64,000 nt of DNA from Candidatus Tumulicola sp. Lineage in GTDB: Bacteria; Vulcanimicrobiota; Vulcanimicrobiia; Vulcanimicrobiales; Vulcanimicrobiaceae. Every line of letters starts with the position of its first letter. Within the stretch, counting starts at the first letter, position 1. The notes beneath the pieces are model-generated. The model did not search any database. It was not told the DNA's origin and was given only the letters and a program-made list of their open reading frames with translations. Location of the stretch: assembly GCA_036490475.1 (NCBI GenBank), contig DASXDT010000006.1, forward strand, positions 744,001 through 808,000, in the 5' to 3' direction. Position numbers and translations under genes: made by a program. Positions 52,221-61,585 of this stretch are shown here, in pieces.

Positions 52221-53261
52221 TCACTGTTTTTCGGGCGTTCCCGAGGGCGCCGTCAGCGGCAGTGGCACTTGGCCGAGCAACGGCGGCGACGCGCGCACGA
52301 TACCGCCGTGCATGTCGTCCCACGCTTGCGAAAGCACCGGCAGCAGCGTTATCAGGCGATGCAATCCGCCGGGCTGCGAATAGAACGACACCGGCATACC
52401 TTTGGATTGTAAGAACGCAGCGGTTGCGGTCGGGTATTGCGTGGGAATGCTCTGGTCGGCCGAGCCCGTAAGCACGTAAAACGGCTTCTGACTCATCGTC
52501 GAAACGACGGCCCGCGCATCGTGACCGAGTAGGCCGCCGGCGATCGACATTACCGCGTCCCAGTCGTCCGGATGAAGCGGCGCGACCTCGTACACCGAAA
52601 AACCGCCCATCGAATAACCCGCGAGAAATCGTCTGCGACGATCGACTGCAAACGCGCTCGTCGCCGCATCGAGTGCGTCGTACACATCGCCGGCAGTCTT
52701 TCGAAAATCGTATTCTCCGCGTCCGTACGGTGCGATGAGGATGCTCCCGGTTCGCTCGGCAAGCGCGGCGACGAACGGTGGCGAGAGAAGATCGGTTTCG
52801 GATTGCGGACGGCCGTGTAAGAAAACGACCAACGGCGCCGGACGATCCGTACGATACGACGACGGTACGTAGACGGCGACGGGTTGCATGGTGCCGTCGA
52901 CGCTGGAACGCACGAGTGTTTCACCTAAGCCGCGTATTGTGCCAAGCGGCCGAAAATGCCGCGCCATGATTTGGTTCACCAGGCTAAGGTCGAGCGTCGC
53001 CTCGTTGTCCAGATACGCCTTCCACTCGTCCTGCGTGTATCCGTGCGACAGCGTCGAATCGCCAAGGACCTCGTCGTCGTCGTACAGGCGCTGGAGATAA
53101 TCGATGGCCGACTCGCGGCCGACAAGCGGCGCGAGATCGACGACGTTCGCGTAGTAGGCCGATGCGGCCGCGTGTAATTCGTTGCGGAGGTCCGTGCTCG
53201 ACGAGTTGACGCCGGTTAGGGTCGCGATCGCCGCGACAGCCGCAATAATCCGGCCAACCAT
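52221..53261 (-). CDS. Secreted alpha/beta-hydrolase esterase, copy B
   Basis: 346 aa. A signal peptide (MVGRIIAAVAAIATLTGVNS) and the same layout as copy A: FLHGRPQSETD, nucleophile GYSMGGFSV, Asp in TGSADQSIP and His in GGLHRLI. The two proteins align over their whole length without large gaps, so this is a tandem duplication. An N-terminal helical part of about 110 residues precedes the hydrolase fold in both. The substrate is unknown. Confidence 0.85.
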   Translation of the reverse strand: MVGRIIAAVAAIATLTGVNSSSTDLRNELHAAASAYYANVVDLAPLVGRESAIDYLQRLYDDDEVLGDSTLSHGYTQDEWKAYLDNEATLDLSLVNQIMARHFRPLGTIRGLGETLVRSSVDGTMQPVAVYVPSSYRTDRPAPLVVFLHGRPQSETDLLSPPFVAALAERTGSILIAPYGRGEYDFRKTAGDVYDALDAATSAFAVDRRRRFLAGYSMGGFSVYEVAPLHPDDWDAVMSIAGGLLGHDARAVVSTMSQKPFYVLTGSADQSIPTQYPTATAAFLQSKGMPVSFYSQPGGLHRLITLLPVLSQAWDDMHGGIVRASPPLLGQVPLPLTAPSGTPEKQ

Positions 53262-53324
53262 AGCTACCCTAACGAACCATCTGCGACTTCGTGACCGAAA
53301 TCGACCGGCAGGCTCGCGACCACC

Positions 53325-53729
53325 TCAGTCGGGGAAGCGCTCCTCATGTACGCCCGCGTCGCGTCCGATATAGAGCACGCGCTTTCCGGAAAACGAGACG
53401 AAGTATCCGGCGCATCCGGCGGCTGCCGCCTTCTCGCAAAAACCAAGGTACGTGTATCCGGCAACGAGCTGCTGCGCTTCCCGTATTGCAGCTTGTAATG
53501 TTACAGCGTCGAGCGCGGCGGCAACGGGTGTCTTGACGACGTGGGTGGCAAGCGAAACGCTGCGTCCGTCCGGAGTATAATACGTTGCGAGCGAACATCG
53601 AAAATTGATCGTATAACCCTCGAAGCCCTGGCGTTGCAGCGACCCGACGATTTCCGGAAATGTCAGCGTATTTTGCTGCGCGCCGTTCAAACAAAAGGAC
53701 GCTGCGGCTTCCATCTCGTCGTCGAGCAT
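53325..53729 (-). CDS. DUF1398-family protein
   Basis: 134 aa. The family pattern is clear: LTFPEIVGSLQRQGFEGYTI, YYTPDGRSVSL, then FCEKAAAAGCAGYFVSFSGK and VLYIGRDAGVHEE. Members are small soluble proteins of unknown function, some annotated as phage-envelope-like. It begins one base after the RND pump stop, with GGAG inside the pump gene. Confidence 0.8.
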   Translation of the reverse strand: MLDDEMEAAASFCLNGAQQNTLTFPEIVGSLQRQGFEGYTINFRCSLATYYTPDGRSVSLATHVVKTPVAAALDAVTLQAAIREAQQLVAGYTYLGFCEKAAAAGCAGYFVSFSGKRVLYIGRDAGVHEERFPD

Positions 53730-53730
53730 G

Positions 53731-56700
53731 TTATATCGTCTCCGGTGGAGGAGGTGTTTGCGGCAGCGTCTGCTTGGCGACGACCGCCGTTTTCTGATGG
53801 CCGGGCTTCTTCTTGCGGTCGGTCCAGTTGACGACGATTACGTACAGCACCGGAACGATGGCGAGGTTCATGATCGTCGAAACGATCATACCGCCGAGCA
53901 CGGCGGTACCCAGCGAGATGCGCGACTGCGCGCCGTCGCCGTGCGCGAAGGCGAGCGGCAAAATACCCAGGATAAATGCGATCGACGTCATGAGAATTGG
54001 CCGCAAACGCTCGGTCGCCGCGTGCGCGACGGCGTCGACCGTTTCCATACCGTGCTCGCGAAGTTGATTTGCGAACTCCACGATCAAGATCGCGTTCTTG
54101 GCCGCCAGACCGATCAGCATGACGTAGCCGATTTGCGCGTAGATGTCGCTCGACGTCTGCGGTACCAGCACGAGATGACCGGCCAGCTTCGAGTGAATGA
54201 CGGTGCTGAGAATTTCGCACCAGCGCCGAACGTAGATGCCGCCGACCGCGCCGACCAACGCTAACGGTACCGCCATCATGATGACGAGCGGCGTCGTCAA
54301 GCTTTCGTACTGCGCGACGAGCACTAAGAACACGAATAGCAAACCCATCGCGAAGACGATAATCGTCTGCGGTCCGCTCTGCACTTGCTGACGTGCGATG
54401 CCGGCCCAATCGTACTTCATGCCCTTTGGCATTTTTTCCGTCGCGATTTGGGCGATCGCGTCGAGCGCCTGGCCGGAGCTCGAATTCGTGCCGGGCGATC
54501 CGTCGACCTCGTATGCGTTGTATTCGTTGAACCGCATGATCGTCACGTTGGACGTCTCTTTTGTGATGTCCAAAAACTGCGAAACGGGCATCATGTTCCC
54601 GTTTTGGTTGGCGACGTAAATGCGATTGAGATCCTGGGGGACGGTACGGTATTTCGCACCGGCCTGGACCAGCACGTTATACGAACGGCTACCATAGTCG
54701 AAAAAGTTAACGAACGCCGCACCGGTCGTTGCATCGAGTGTATTGAAGAAGCTCGTCGGGGTTACGCCGAGCGACAAGGCCTTGGCGCGATTGAACTTTG
54801 CGACGACGTACGGTCCGGTGAGCAGCGTTGGAATGTAAACTTGCGATAGCCGATTATCTTTCTTCGCTGCCGCCAGGATCGAGTCGCCGACCTTATTTAA
54901 CGTCGGCAATCCGAGATTATTGATGTCTTGAATTTCGAGAGCAAAACCGCCCGTCGAGCCGAGACCGGGAATCGCGGGCGGGTTGGCGGGAAGAGCGGTG
55001 ACGCCCGAGATCTTACTGAATTTTTGGTACAGCGCGTACTGCAGGTTGAGCGAACTGTTTTCGAGCCCCTTACGCTTGTCGAGTGGCCATAGCTGCACGA
55101 ACAGTGTCGCCTGATTGGCGCTGCTATTGGCGAAGCCGAAACCGATGCCCGACGTTACCGCTTCGACTTGCGGCATCTGCAGCATCATCGCTTCCATGCG
55201 TTTCACGACGTCGGTCGTCTGGTCGAGCGATGCGCTGGTCGGCAGCGTCACCAATACGTAGAGCAAACTCTGATCTTCGGTCGGAAGAAACCCTTGCGGC
55301 GTTATCACGAACAGAATACCCAGCAATGCCAAGCCGGCCAGAAAGATGCAGACCATCACCCGCGTGTGGGCCACGAGCTTTGGAACCAACGCCGAGTACC
55401 AACGTTTCAGACCGTCCAACTGACGGTTGAACCACTGCATGAAGACGTTCTTGATGGGTTCCTCGCTATGCACCAACTCGTACGTCAGCACGGGCGCGAG
55501 GGTCAACGCGGTGAAGAGCGAGATACCGATCGACGCAGCCATCGTTAACGCGAACTGCTGATAGAGCAGGCCCGTCGTGCCGGGCAAGAACGCAACCGGT
55601 ATGAAGACCGACATCAACACCAGCGAGGTCGCGACGACCGCTCCGGTGATCTCCTTCATAGCGCGTTTGGTGGCTTCGAAGTTGTCGACTTTATCATCGA
55701 CGATATGGCGGACGATATTCTCTAAGACGACGATCGCGTCGTCGACAACCAATCCGGTGGCGAGCGTTAATCCAAACAACGTCAGCGTGTTGATCGTGAA
55801 GTTCATCATCTTCATCGCCGCAAACGTTCCGATCAGCGAGACCGGAATCGTAATCGAAGGAATCAGCGTACTCTGCCAATTCTGCAAGAAAATGAAGATG
55901 ACGAGAACGACCAGCAGGATGGCAATGAAGAGCGTGATCACCACTTCTTTGATCGAAGCTTGCACGAAGTCGGACGTATCGAACGCAATCGCGTAGTCCA
56001 TGCCGGTCGGGAAGTAGGCTTTGAGCCGTTCCATTGTGGCGCGTACGTTTTTCGAAATTTGCAACGAATTGGCGGTTGGTTGGCCTTCGATCGCCAGCAC
56101 GACGGCCGTTTGACTGTTGTAGCGGCCCGAGGTTACGTAATTCTGCGCGCCGAGCTCGACCGTGGCGACGTCGCCCAGCCGGATGTATCCACCGTTGGGC
56201 TGCGAGGCGACGACGATTTGCCTGAACTCGTCCGGCGTCTGCAATCGTCCGTTGACTTTGATGGGAATTTGAAAGGGTTGCGACCCGGTCGTCGGCGCTT
56301 GGCCGATGGCTCCCGGAGCGACGTCGACGTTTTGTTGCTGGATCGAGCTCAATACGGTGTCGAGCGATATGCCGTTGGCTTGCAGTTTATGTGGGTCGAC
56401 CCAAATGCGCATGCCGTAGGTGCGATCGCCGAGTACGTTGACGAGGCCAACACCGGGGATGCGTTTGAGATCTTCGATGACGTTGATGTCGGCGTAGTTG
56501 CTGACGGCGACGTCGCTGACCGCCGAACTTTTCGAAAGCATTGCGACGGCGATCGTGATATTGCCCGAGCTCTTCTGAACGGATACGCCCTGTTGTTGCA
56601 CTGCCGTCGGCAGTTGCGCGAGCGTAAGGTCGACGCCGTGCTGGACGTTGGTTTGATCGGTCGTCGGGTCGGTGCCGAGTGCGAACGTGCACGTGATCGT

Positions 56701-56964
56701 CACGATGCCGTTGGAACTCGAGTACGATTGCATGTATTGCAACCCGTCGGAACCGTTGATGTTGATCTCGAGCGGCGTCGTTACCGAGCGAACGACGGCC
56801 TCGGCATCGGCGCCCGGAAAATTCGCCGTCACCGTGACCGTCGGCGGCGAAATCTGAGGATATTGCGCTATCGGCAAGGCCGGAATGCAAATCAAACCGG
56901 CGAGCAATACCACGAAACTCAAGACGCCGGCAAAAAGCGGGCGCTTGAGGAAGACCTCAATCAT
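53731..56964 (-). CDS. RND multidrug efflux transporter, AcrB/HAE1 family
   Basis: 1077 aa, full length. MIEVFLKRPLFAGVLSFVV and the QYPQISPPTVTV start are typical of HAE1 pumps. The proton-relay aspartates are in TGLVVDDAIVVLENI, and the second half repeats the fold. It is driven by proton influx and exports drugs or lipids through an outer-membrane channel. The usual membrane-fusion protein gene is not adjacent. Instead its ATG overlaps (ATGA) the stop of a peptide-binding lipoprotein gene. Confidence 0.93.
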   Translation of the reverse strand: MIEVFLKRPLFAGVLSFVVLLAGLICIPALPIAQYPQISPPTVTVTANFPGADAEAVVRSVTTPLEININGSDGLQYMQSYSSSNGIVTITCTFALGTDPTTDQTNVQHGVDLTLAQLPTAVQQQGVSVQKSSGNITIAVAMLSKSSAVSDVAVSNYADINVIEDLKRIPGVGLVNVLGDRTYGMRIWVDPHKLQANGISLDTVLSSIQQQNVDVAPGAIGQAPTTGSQPFQIPIKVNGRLQTPDEFRQIVVASQPNGGYIRLGDVATVELGAQNYVTSGRYNSQTAVVLAIEGQPTANSLQISKNVRATMERLKAYFPTGMDYAIAFDTSDFVQASIKEVVITLFIAILLVVLVIFIFLQNWQSTLIPSITIPVSLIGTFAAMKMMNFTINTLTLFGLTLATGLVVDDAIVVLENIVRHIVDDKVDNFEATKRAMKEITGAVVATSLVLMSVFIPVAFLPGTTGLLYQQFALTMAASIGISLFTALTLAPVLTYELVHSEEPIKNVFMQWFNRQLDGLKRWYSALVPKLVAHTRVMVCIFLAGLALLGILFVITPQGFLPTEDQSLLYVLVTLPTSASLDQTTDVVKRMEAMMLQMPQVEAVTSGIGFGFANSSANQATLFVQLWPLDKRKGLENSSLNLQYALYQKFSKISGVTALPANPPAIPGLGSTGGFALEIQDINNLGLPTLNKVGDSILAAAKKDNRLSQVYIPTLLTGPYVVAKFNRAKALSLGVTPTSFFNTLDATTGAAFVNFFDYGSRSYNVLVQAGAKYRTVPQDLNRIYVANQNGNMMPVSQFLDITKETSNVTIMRFNEYNAYEVDGSPGTNSSSGQALDAIAQIATEKMPKGMKYDWAGIARQQVQSGPQTIIVFAMGLLFVFLVLVAQYESLTTPLVIMMAVPLALVGAVGGIYVRRWCEILSTVIHSKLAGHLVLVPQTSSDIYAQIGYVMLIGLAAKNAILIVEFANQLREHGMETVDAVAHAATERLRPILMTSIAFILGILPLAFAHGDGAQSRISLGTAVLGGMIVSTIMNLAIVPVLYVIVVNWTDRKKKPGHQKTAVVAKQTLPQTPPPPETI

Positions 56965-58661
56965 TCTGCAGTATTAGTACGGACGAGCGCGCCCGCTCCC
57001 TTTGCCCGTCGCCACATCCACGCATTCCACGTCGGAACGAACGGGCCCGGATCGAAGCGTTGTAGGCCCCGAACGTACGCATACGTGTAGTCGGCATCGA
57101 ACAAGTAGAGGATGGGGACCTCGCGGGCCGCGATCGACGCGATCCGCCGATACAGTCCGCGCCGCGCCGACTTGTCGGTATGAACGAGCGCGGCCGATTC
57201 GAGTGCCGTCACGGCTGGGTCGCACCAGCGCATGTAGTTAGATGTACCGTCGCACGCGAGCACGGCCGAATCGTCCGGGTCGGGTCCCATCGTCCACGGC
57301 ACGTAGGCAACGTCGAACCTTCCCGTGGCGAGGGCGCCGGTGCGCGGCATGAAGAGCTGCGCGTTCGAAATCGACTTCACCTCGACCGAAATACCGCGCT
57401 CGCGTAACGCCGCTTGGACGGCCGCCGCCACGCGCACGCCGGTGTTCGATTCCGGAAACTGCACGTACAGCACCTCGAACGCACGACCGTTCTTCTGTAA
57501 TATTCCGGCCGGGTCGCGATGCCAGCCGGCCGCCGAGAACAGCCGGTCGGCTCCGGCCGGATCGTAGGCGGGCTGTCGAATCGAAGGGTCGTACGCCCAC
57601 GAAAACGGCGGCTGGATGGAGTTCGCGACGGGATAGTACCCGAGCGTAATCTTACGCGAGATCGCCGCGCGATCGATCGACATTGCGACCGCTCTCCGCA
57701 TTGTGGGATCGTCGAAGGGCGCTCGCGCCGTATTGAAGGCGAGCCCGGCCACCACCGCCGACGGCGCGCGCAAGAACCACAGCCGGTCGTTACCGCGGAG
57801 GGTGGTCAGTTGCGACGGTGCGATCAGATTCCAGTCGAGCTGCGCGGACTGCAGCATCACGAGATTGGTCGACGGGTCGGGGGCGATGCGAACGTCGAGA
57901 CCGACCTGCGGCGCGCCTTGCCAGTAACGGACGTTCGGGGCGTATCGCAGGCCTTCGCCACGATGCCACCAGAGCAAACGGAACGGTCCATCGCCAACCG
58001 GCGCGGCCCCGAACGGCGATTGCGCAAGCGGACCGGCGCCGGCCAACAGGTGCGCCGGAAGCACCGCCTGCGGCACGACGCCGTATGAGAAGTACGTCGC
58101 GACGGCCGGCGCCCACGCGTGACGCAGATGAAGAACGACGGTATCGTCACCGCGCGCCGTGGCCCGATCGATCAGCTCGTAGCCCTCGTGCGAGCGAACC
58201 GGATTGCGCGGGTCGAGAATTGCGTGCAACGTGAACAGGATGTCCCGCGACGTCACGGGCACGCCGTCGCTCCACCGAACGCCGTGCCGCAGACGGAAGA
58301 CGATCGTCCGGCCATCGGCCGAAACGCCGCCGTTTCGATCGGTCGGAATCTCGGCGAGCAACGCCGGCACGGCGTTGCCGCGAGCGTCGAAATCCAGGAA
58401 CGGTTCGAACATCAGGCGCGCCAGTTGCTGCTCGACCGAGGCGGCGTCGGGGTGGATGAAGAGTGGGTCGAGCGTCTGGGGATCGGCCGCGATGCTGAAC
58501 CGGATCAGGTTGGCGGGCGGAGCCGGATGAGCTGGTGCGCAAGCCGCCAGCAAGGAGGCTAGCCCAAGCGCGCGGAGCCATCGTATTGCGCCGAACGAAT
58601 CATCGGTGCTATAGTGATTGCGCCGAAGATTTCTCGGTATTTTGCTCTCCTTGACGAACAT
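56961..58661 (-). CDS. Extracytoplasmic peptide-binding lipoprotein (SBP family 5)
   Basis: 566 aa from ATG 58661, but the signal peptide (RWLRALGLASLLAAC) starts about 25 residues later, right after an in-frame ATA at 58586, which may be the true start. The SBP_bac_5 core begins IRFSIAADPQTLDPLFIHPD and includes RHGVRWSDGVPVTSRDILFT. Such lipoproteins deliver oligopeptides or similar solutes to ABC importers, yet no ABC permease is adjacent. It is translationally coupled to the RND pump. The 5' region overlaps the divergent lrp gene if the long start is used. Confidence 0.82.
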   Translation of the reverse strand: MFVKESKIPRNLRRNHYSTDDSFGAIRWLRALGLASLLAACAPAHPAPPANLIRFSIAADPQTLDPLFIHPDAASVEQQLARLMFEPFLDFDARGNAVPALLAEIPTDRNGGVSADGRTIVFRLRHGVRWSDGVPVTSRDILFTLHAILDPRNPVRSHEGYELIDRATARGDDTVVLHLRHAWAPAVATYFSYGVVPQAVLPAHLLAGAGPLAQSPFGAAPVGDGPFRLLWWHRGEGLRYAPNVRYWQGAPQVGLDVRIAPDPSTNLVMLQSAQLDWNLIAPSQLTTLRGNDRLWFLRAPSAVVAGLAFNTARAPFDDPTMRRAVAMSIDRAAISRKITLGYYPVANSIQPPFSWAYDPSIRQPAYDPAGADRLFSAAGWHRDPAGILQKNGRAFEVLYVQFPESNTGVRVAAAVQAALRERGISVEVKSISNAQLFMPRTGALATGRFDVAYVPWTMGPDPDDSAVLACDGTSNYMRWCDPAVTALESAALVHTDKSARRGLYRRIASIAAREVPILYLFDADYTYAYVRGLQRFDPGPFVPTWNAWMWRRAKGAGALVRTNTAE

Positions 58662-59130
58662 GATAGCGCCAACTGAAGAATTAGACGAACTCGACCTGCA
58701 ACTGCTGGATGCCCTCCAGACCAACGCTCGCTCGACATTTGCCGAGCTGGGCTCGTTGGTCGGATTGCGCGCACCGTCGGTTCACGATCGCGTGAAGCGG
58801 CTCGAGCAACGCGGGTACATTCAACGATATTCGGCTCAGCTCGACGCCAAGCGGCTCGGCTTGGAGCTGACCGCGTTCGTCTCGCTGTATACGACCCCGG
58901 ACTGCGCCTACGAGACCTTCACGGCCGAACTCGGACGCATGCCGGAAATCTGCGAAGTCCATTCGGTAGCTGGCGAAGAGACCTTCGTTTGTAAAGTCGT
59001 AACCAGCTCGACGCGCCACCTCGACGATCTGCTCGCGCGCCTGAAAGGCATGCGGGGGATGGCGCGCACGCGCACGACGATCGTTCTGACGACGCCCTAC
59101 GATCGCGGCGGCGTCACGGTGCAATCGTGA
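58660..59130 (+). CDS. Lrp/AsnC-family regulator
   Basis: 156 aa from ATG 58660. The N-terminal HTH is at about 8-60 (ELDLQLLDALQTNARSTFAE, APSVHDRVKRLEQRGYIQRY) and the RAM ligand-binding domain at about 70-145. This family senses amino acids. Its stop overlaps the start of kdd (GTGA), so it very probably controls the lysine-degradation operon in response to lysine or a product. Confidence 0.92.
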   Translation: MIAPTEELDELDLQLLDALQTNARSTFAELGSLVGLRAPSVHDRVKRLEQRGYIQRYSAQLDAKRLGLELTAFVSLYTTPDCAYETFTAELGRMPEICEVHSVAGEETFVCKVVTSSTRHLDDLLARLKGMRGMARTRTTIVLTTPYDRGGVTVQS

Positions 59131-60182
59131 ACGCGACCGATCTGCATCCGCTCGGCGCGCATCGCGTGCTCGAGCCGCCCGGCTCCATGCCGCAGACGGC
59201 GTGGAAGGTCGACAATACGCCGGTCGCGCTTGCCAACGAAATTTTGTGCGACGTCGAGACGCTGAACATCGACTCGGCCTCGTTCAAGCAAATCGCCGAC
59301 GCCTGCGGCGGCGACGCAGCTGCGATCGCCGATCACATCGCTGCGAACGTCGAGCAGCGCGGCAAACAACACAATCCTGTGACCGGTAGCGGCGGCATGT
59401 TCGTCGGACGCATCGCAGCCGTCGGCGAGCGTCTACGCGGCCGGCCCGGCCTCGAGGTGGGTGCGCGCATCGCGTCGCTCGTCTCACTAACGCTGACGCC
59501 ACTGCACATCGATGAGATCGTACGAGTCGACGTTCCAACCGGACGCGTGTGGATTCGGGGCCGCGCTATTTTATTTGAAAGCGGCCTGTGGGCGCGACTT
59601 CCCGAGGACATCGATGAAGGCGTTGCGCTGGCCGTGCTCGACGTCGCGGGGGCTCCGGCGCAAGTCGCGCGCATGTGTTCGCCGGGTCAGACCGTGGTCG
59701 TGATCGGCGCCGACGGCAAATCCGGTTTGCTCTCGTGCGCGCAAGCCAAAGCGCGTGTCGGCAACGGCCGAGTGATCGCCGTCGTTCCCGACGCGTCGAC
59801 CGCCGGCGCGCAACTGCTGCGCGATGCCGGCTTGGCGGATGCGATCGTCGTCGCCGACGCGCGCGACACGCTCGACATCAGCGGTAAAGTCGCCGTCGTC
59901 GCACCCGCGCTCGCCGACATCGTGATTAACTGCGTCAACGTGCCCGGCACCGAGCTCGGCTCGATCTTGTGCGCGAAGGACGACGGCATCGTCTACTTCT
60001 TTTCGATGTCGACATCGTTTACCGCAGCGGCGCTCGGCGCCGAAGGCGCGGGCCGCGACGTCACCATGATCGTCGGAAACGGCTACACCAAAGGTCACGC
60101 CGATACCGCGCTGCAGACGCTGCGCGCCAACCCGAAAGTACACGACTATTTCAACGCCAAATACGCACCGTCCAACGCCTGA
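59127..60182 (+). CDS. kdd: L-erythro-3,5-diaminohexanoate dehydrogenase
   Basis: 351 aa. The start MNATDLHPLGAHRVLEPPGS and the central Rossmann segment QTVVVIGADGKSGLLS follow the Kdd family. The enzyme oxidatively deaminates L-erythro-3,5-diaminohexanoate to 5-amino-3-oxohexanoate with NAD+, a step of lysine fermentation. It is translationally coupled to the Lrp-type regulator and lies 10 nt before kamA. The lysine 5,6-aminomutase (kamDE) and the kce/kal genes are not in the window. Confidence 0.85.
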   Translation: MNATDLHPLGAHRVLEPPGSMPQTAWKVDNTPVALANEILCDVETLNIDSASFKQIADACGGDAAAIADHIAANVEQRGKQHNPVTGSGGMFVGRIAAVGERLRGRPGLEVGARIASLVSLTLTPLHIDEIVRVDVPTGRVWIRGRAILFESGLWARLPEDIDEGVALAVLDVAGAPAQVARMCSPGQTVVVIGADGKSGLLSCAQAKARVGNGRVIAVVPDASTAGAQLLRDAGLADAIVVADARDTLDISGKVAVVAPALADIVINCVNVPGTELGSILCAKDDGIVYFFSMSTSFTAAALGAEGAGRDVTMIVGNGYTKGHADTALQTLRANPKVHDYFNAKYAPSNA

Positions 60183-60192
60183 GGATAACAAC

Positions 60193-61572
60193 ATGAACGA
60201 CACGATCGCACGTCATCGTAAGCCGCCCGTGGGTCCGGAGGCCTTCGAGTACAAACAGCTCAAGCAGGGCGAGTTTTGGCGCCATATTCCCGCCTATAAG
60301 GAAATCGACGAAGCGACGTTCCTCGATCATTTATGGCAACAGAAGAACGCCGTCAAGACCGCCGACGAGTTGCTCTCCACGATCAAGGGCGTGTGCTCGC
60401 CGCAGTTCTACGCCGACGCAGAGGCCGGCTTTCAGCAAGCGCCGATGGCGGTGCGCGTTTCGCCCTACGCGATATCGCTGATCGACTGGAACGATCCAAT
60501 CGCGGATCCGATCCGGCGTCAGTTCGTGCCGCTCGCCTCCGGCTTGCTACCCGACCATCCACGCCTTACGCTCGATTCGCTGCACGAGCAGGACGATTCG
60601 CCCGTCCCGGGCCTCGTGCACCGTTACGTCGATAAAGCGCTGTTTTTGCCGCTTAACACGTGCCCGGTATACTGCCGGTTCTGCACGCGCAGCTACGCCA
60701 TCGGACCGGACACCGAAAACGTGGATAAAGTCGGACTCGCCAAGACACCCAAACAGTGGGAAGAAGCGTTCGCGTATATTGCGGAACGCCCCGAGCTCGA
60801 AGACATCGTGATTTCAGGCGGCGACACGTATCAGTTAGCTCCGCGCAATATCGAGATGATCGGCAACGCGTTGCTCGACATTCCGCACGTACGCCGGATG
60901 CGCTTTGCCACCAAAGGCCCGGCCATCATGCCTATGAAAATCATCACCCACGGCGAATGGCTCGACGCGATCACAAAGGTCGTCGAACGCGGCCGTGGTA
61001 TGGGCAAGGAAGTCGTGTTGCACACGCACTTCAACGCTCCCGAAGAGATTACGTGGATCACCGAAAAGGCGATGCGCATGTTGTTCGAACGCGGCATCTT
61101 CACGCGCAATCAGTCGGTTTTGATTCGCGGCGTCAACGATACGCGCGAGCGGATGACGTTGCTGGTCAAGCGGCTGGGCCACATAAACGTCCACGCGTAT
61201 TACGTGTATATGCACGATATGGTGCGCGGCGTCGAAGATCTGCGCACGACCATCTACAGCGCGACCGATACCGAGAAGTTCGTGCGCGGCAGCACGGCCG
61301 GCTTCAACACGCCGACGTTCGTTTGCGACGCACCGGGCGGCGGCGGCAAGCGCGACGTGCACTCGTACGAGTACTACGATCGCGAGAACGGTATCGCGGT
61401 TTACGCGGCGCCGAGCGTGAAACCGGGCCAAGCGTTCGTCTACTTCGATCCGATCGACAAGCTCTCGCCCGACGCGCAAGCGCGCTGGGCAGTGCGCGAG
61501 ATCCAAGATCAGATGATCGCCGAGGCAGTGCGCAAGGCCGGCGTCGGAGACGAACAGCTCGTCCTAGCCTAA
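60193..61572 (+). CDS. kamA: KamA-family radical SAM lysine 2,3-aminomutase
   Basis: 459 aa. The radical-SAM cluster cysteines are C157, C161 and C164 (CPVYCRFC). The KamA scaffold includes the N-terminal EFWRHIPAYKEI, VISGGDTYQLAP and the PLP/Lys region near KPGQAFVYFDP. It converts L-lysine to L-beta-lysine with AdoMet, PLP and a 4Fe-4S cluster. AGGATAACA precedes the ATG. The context beside kdd supports lysine as substrate; the sequence around the third cysteine (RSYAIGPDTE) differs from the clostridial enzyme, so a variant amino acid is possible. Confidence 0.88.
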   Translation: MNDTIARHRKPPVGPEAFEYKQLKQGEFWRHIPAYKEIDEATFLDHLWQQKNAVKTADELLSTIKGVCSPQFYADAEAGFQQAPMAVRVSPYAISLIDWNDPIADPIRRQFVPLASGLLPDHPRLTLDSLHEQDDSPVPGLVHRYVDKALFLPLNTCPVYCRFCTRSYAIGPDTENVDKVGLAKTPKQWEEAFAYIAERPELEDIVISGGDTYQLAPRNIEMIGNALLDIPHVRRMRFATKGPAIMPMKIITHGEWLDAITKVVERGRGMGKEVVLHTHFNAPEEITWITEKAMRMLFERGIFTRNQSVLIRGVNDTRERMTLLVKRLGHINVHAYYVYMHDMVRGVEDLRTTIYSATDTEKFVRGSTAGFNTPTFVCDAPGGGGKRDVHSYEYYDRENGIAVYAAPSVKPGQAFVYFDPIDKLSPDAQARWAVREIQDQMIAEAVRKAGVGDEQLVLA

Positions 61573-61585
61573 AACGCCGTACCCG

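Noticed and set aside
55960-57090. 376-aa plus-strand ORF opposite the RND pump
   Set aside because: Composition is that of an antisense frame (Arg, Asp, Val-rich), and it crosses the pump and binding-protein genes without any motif.
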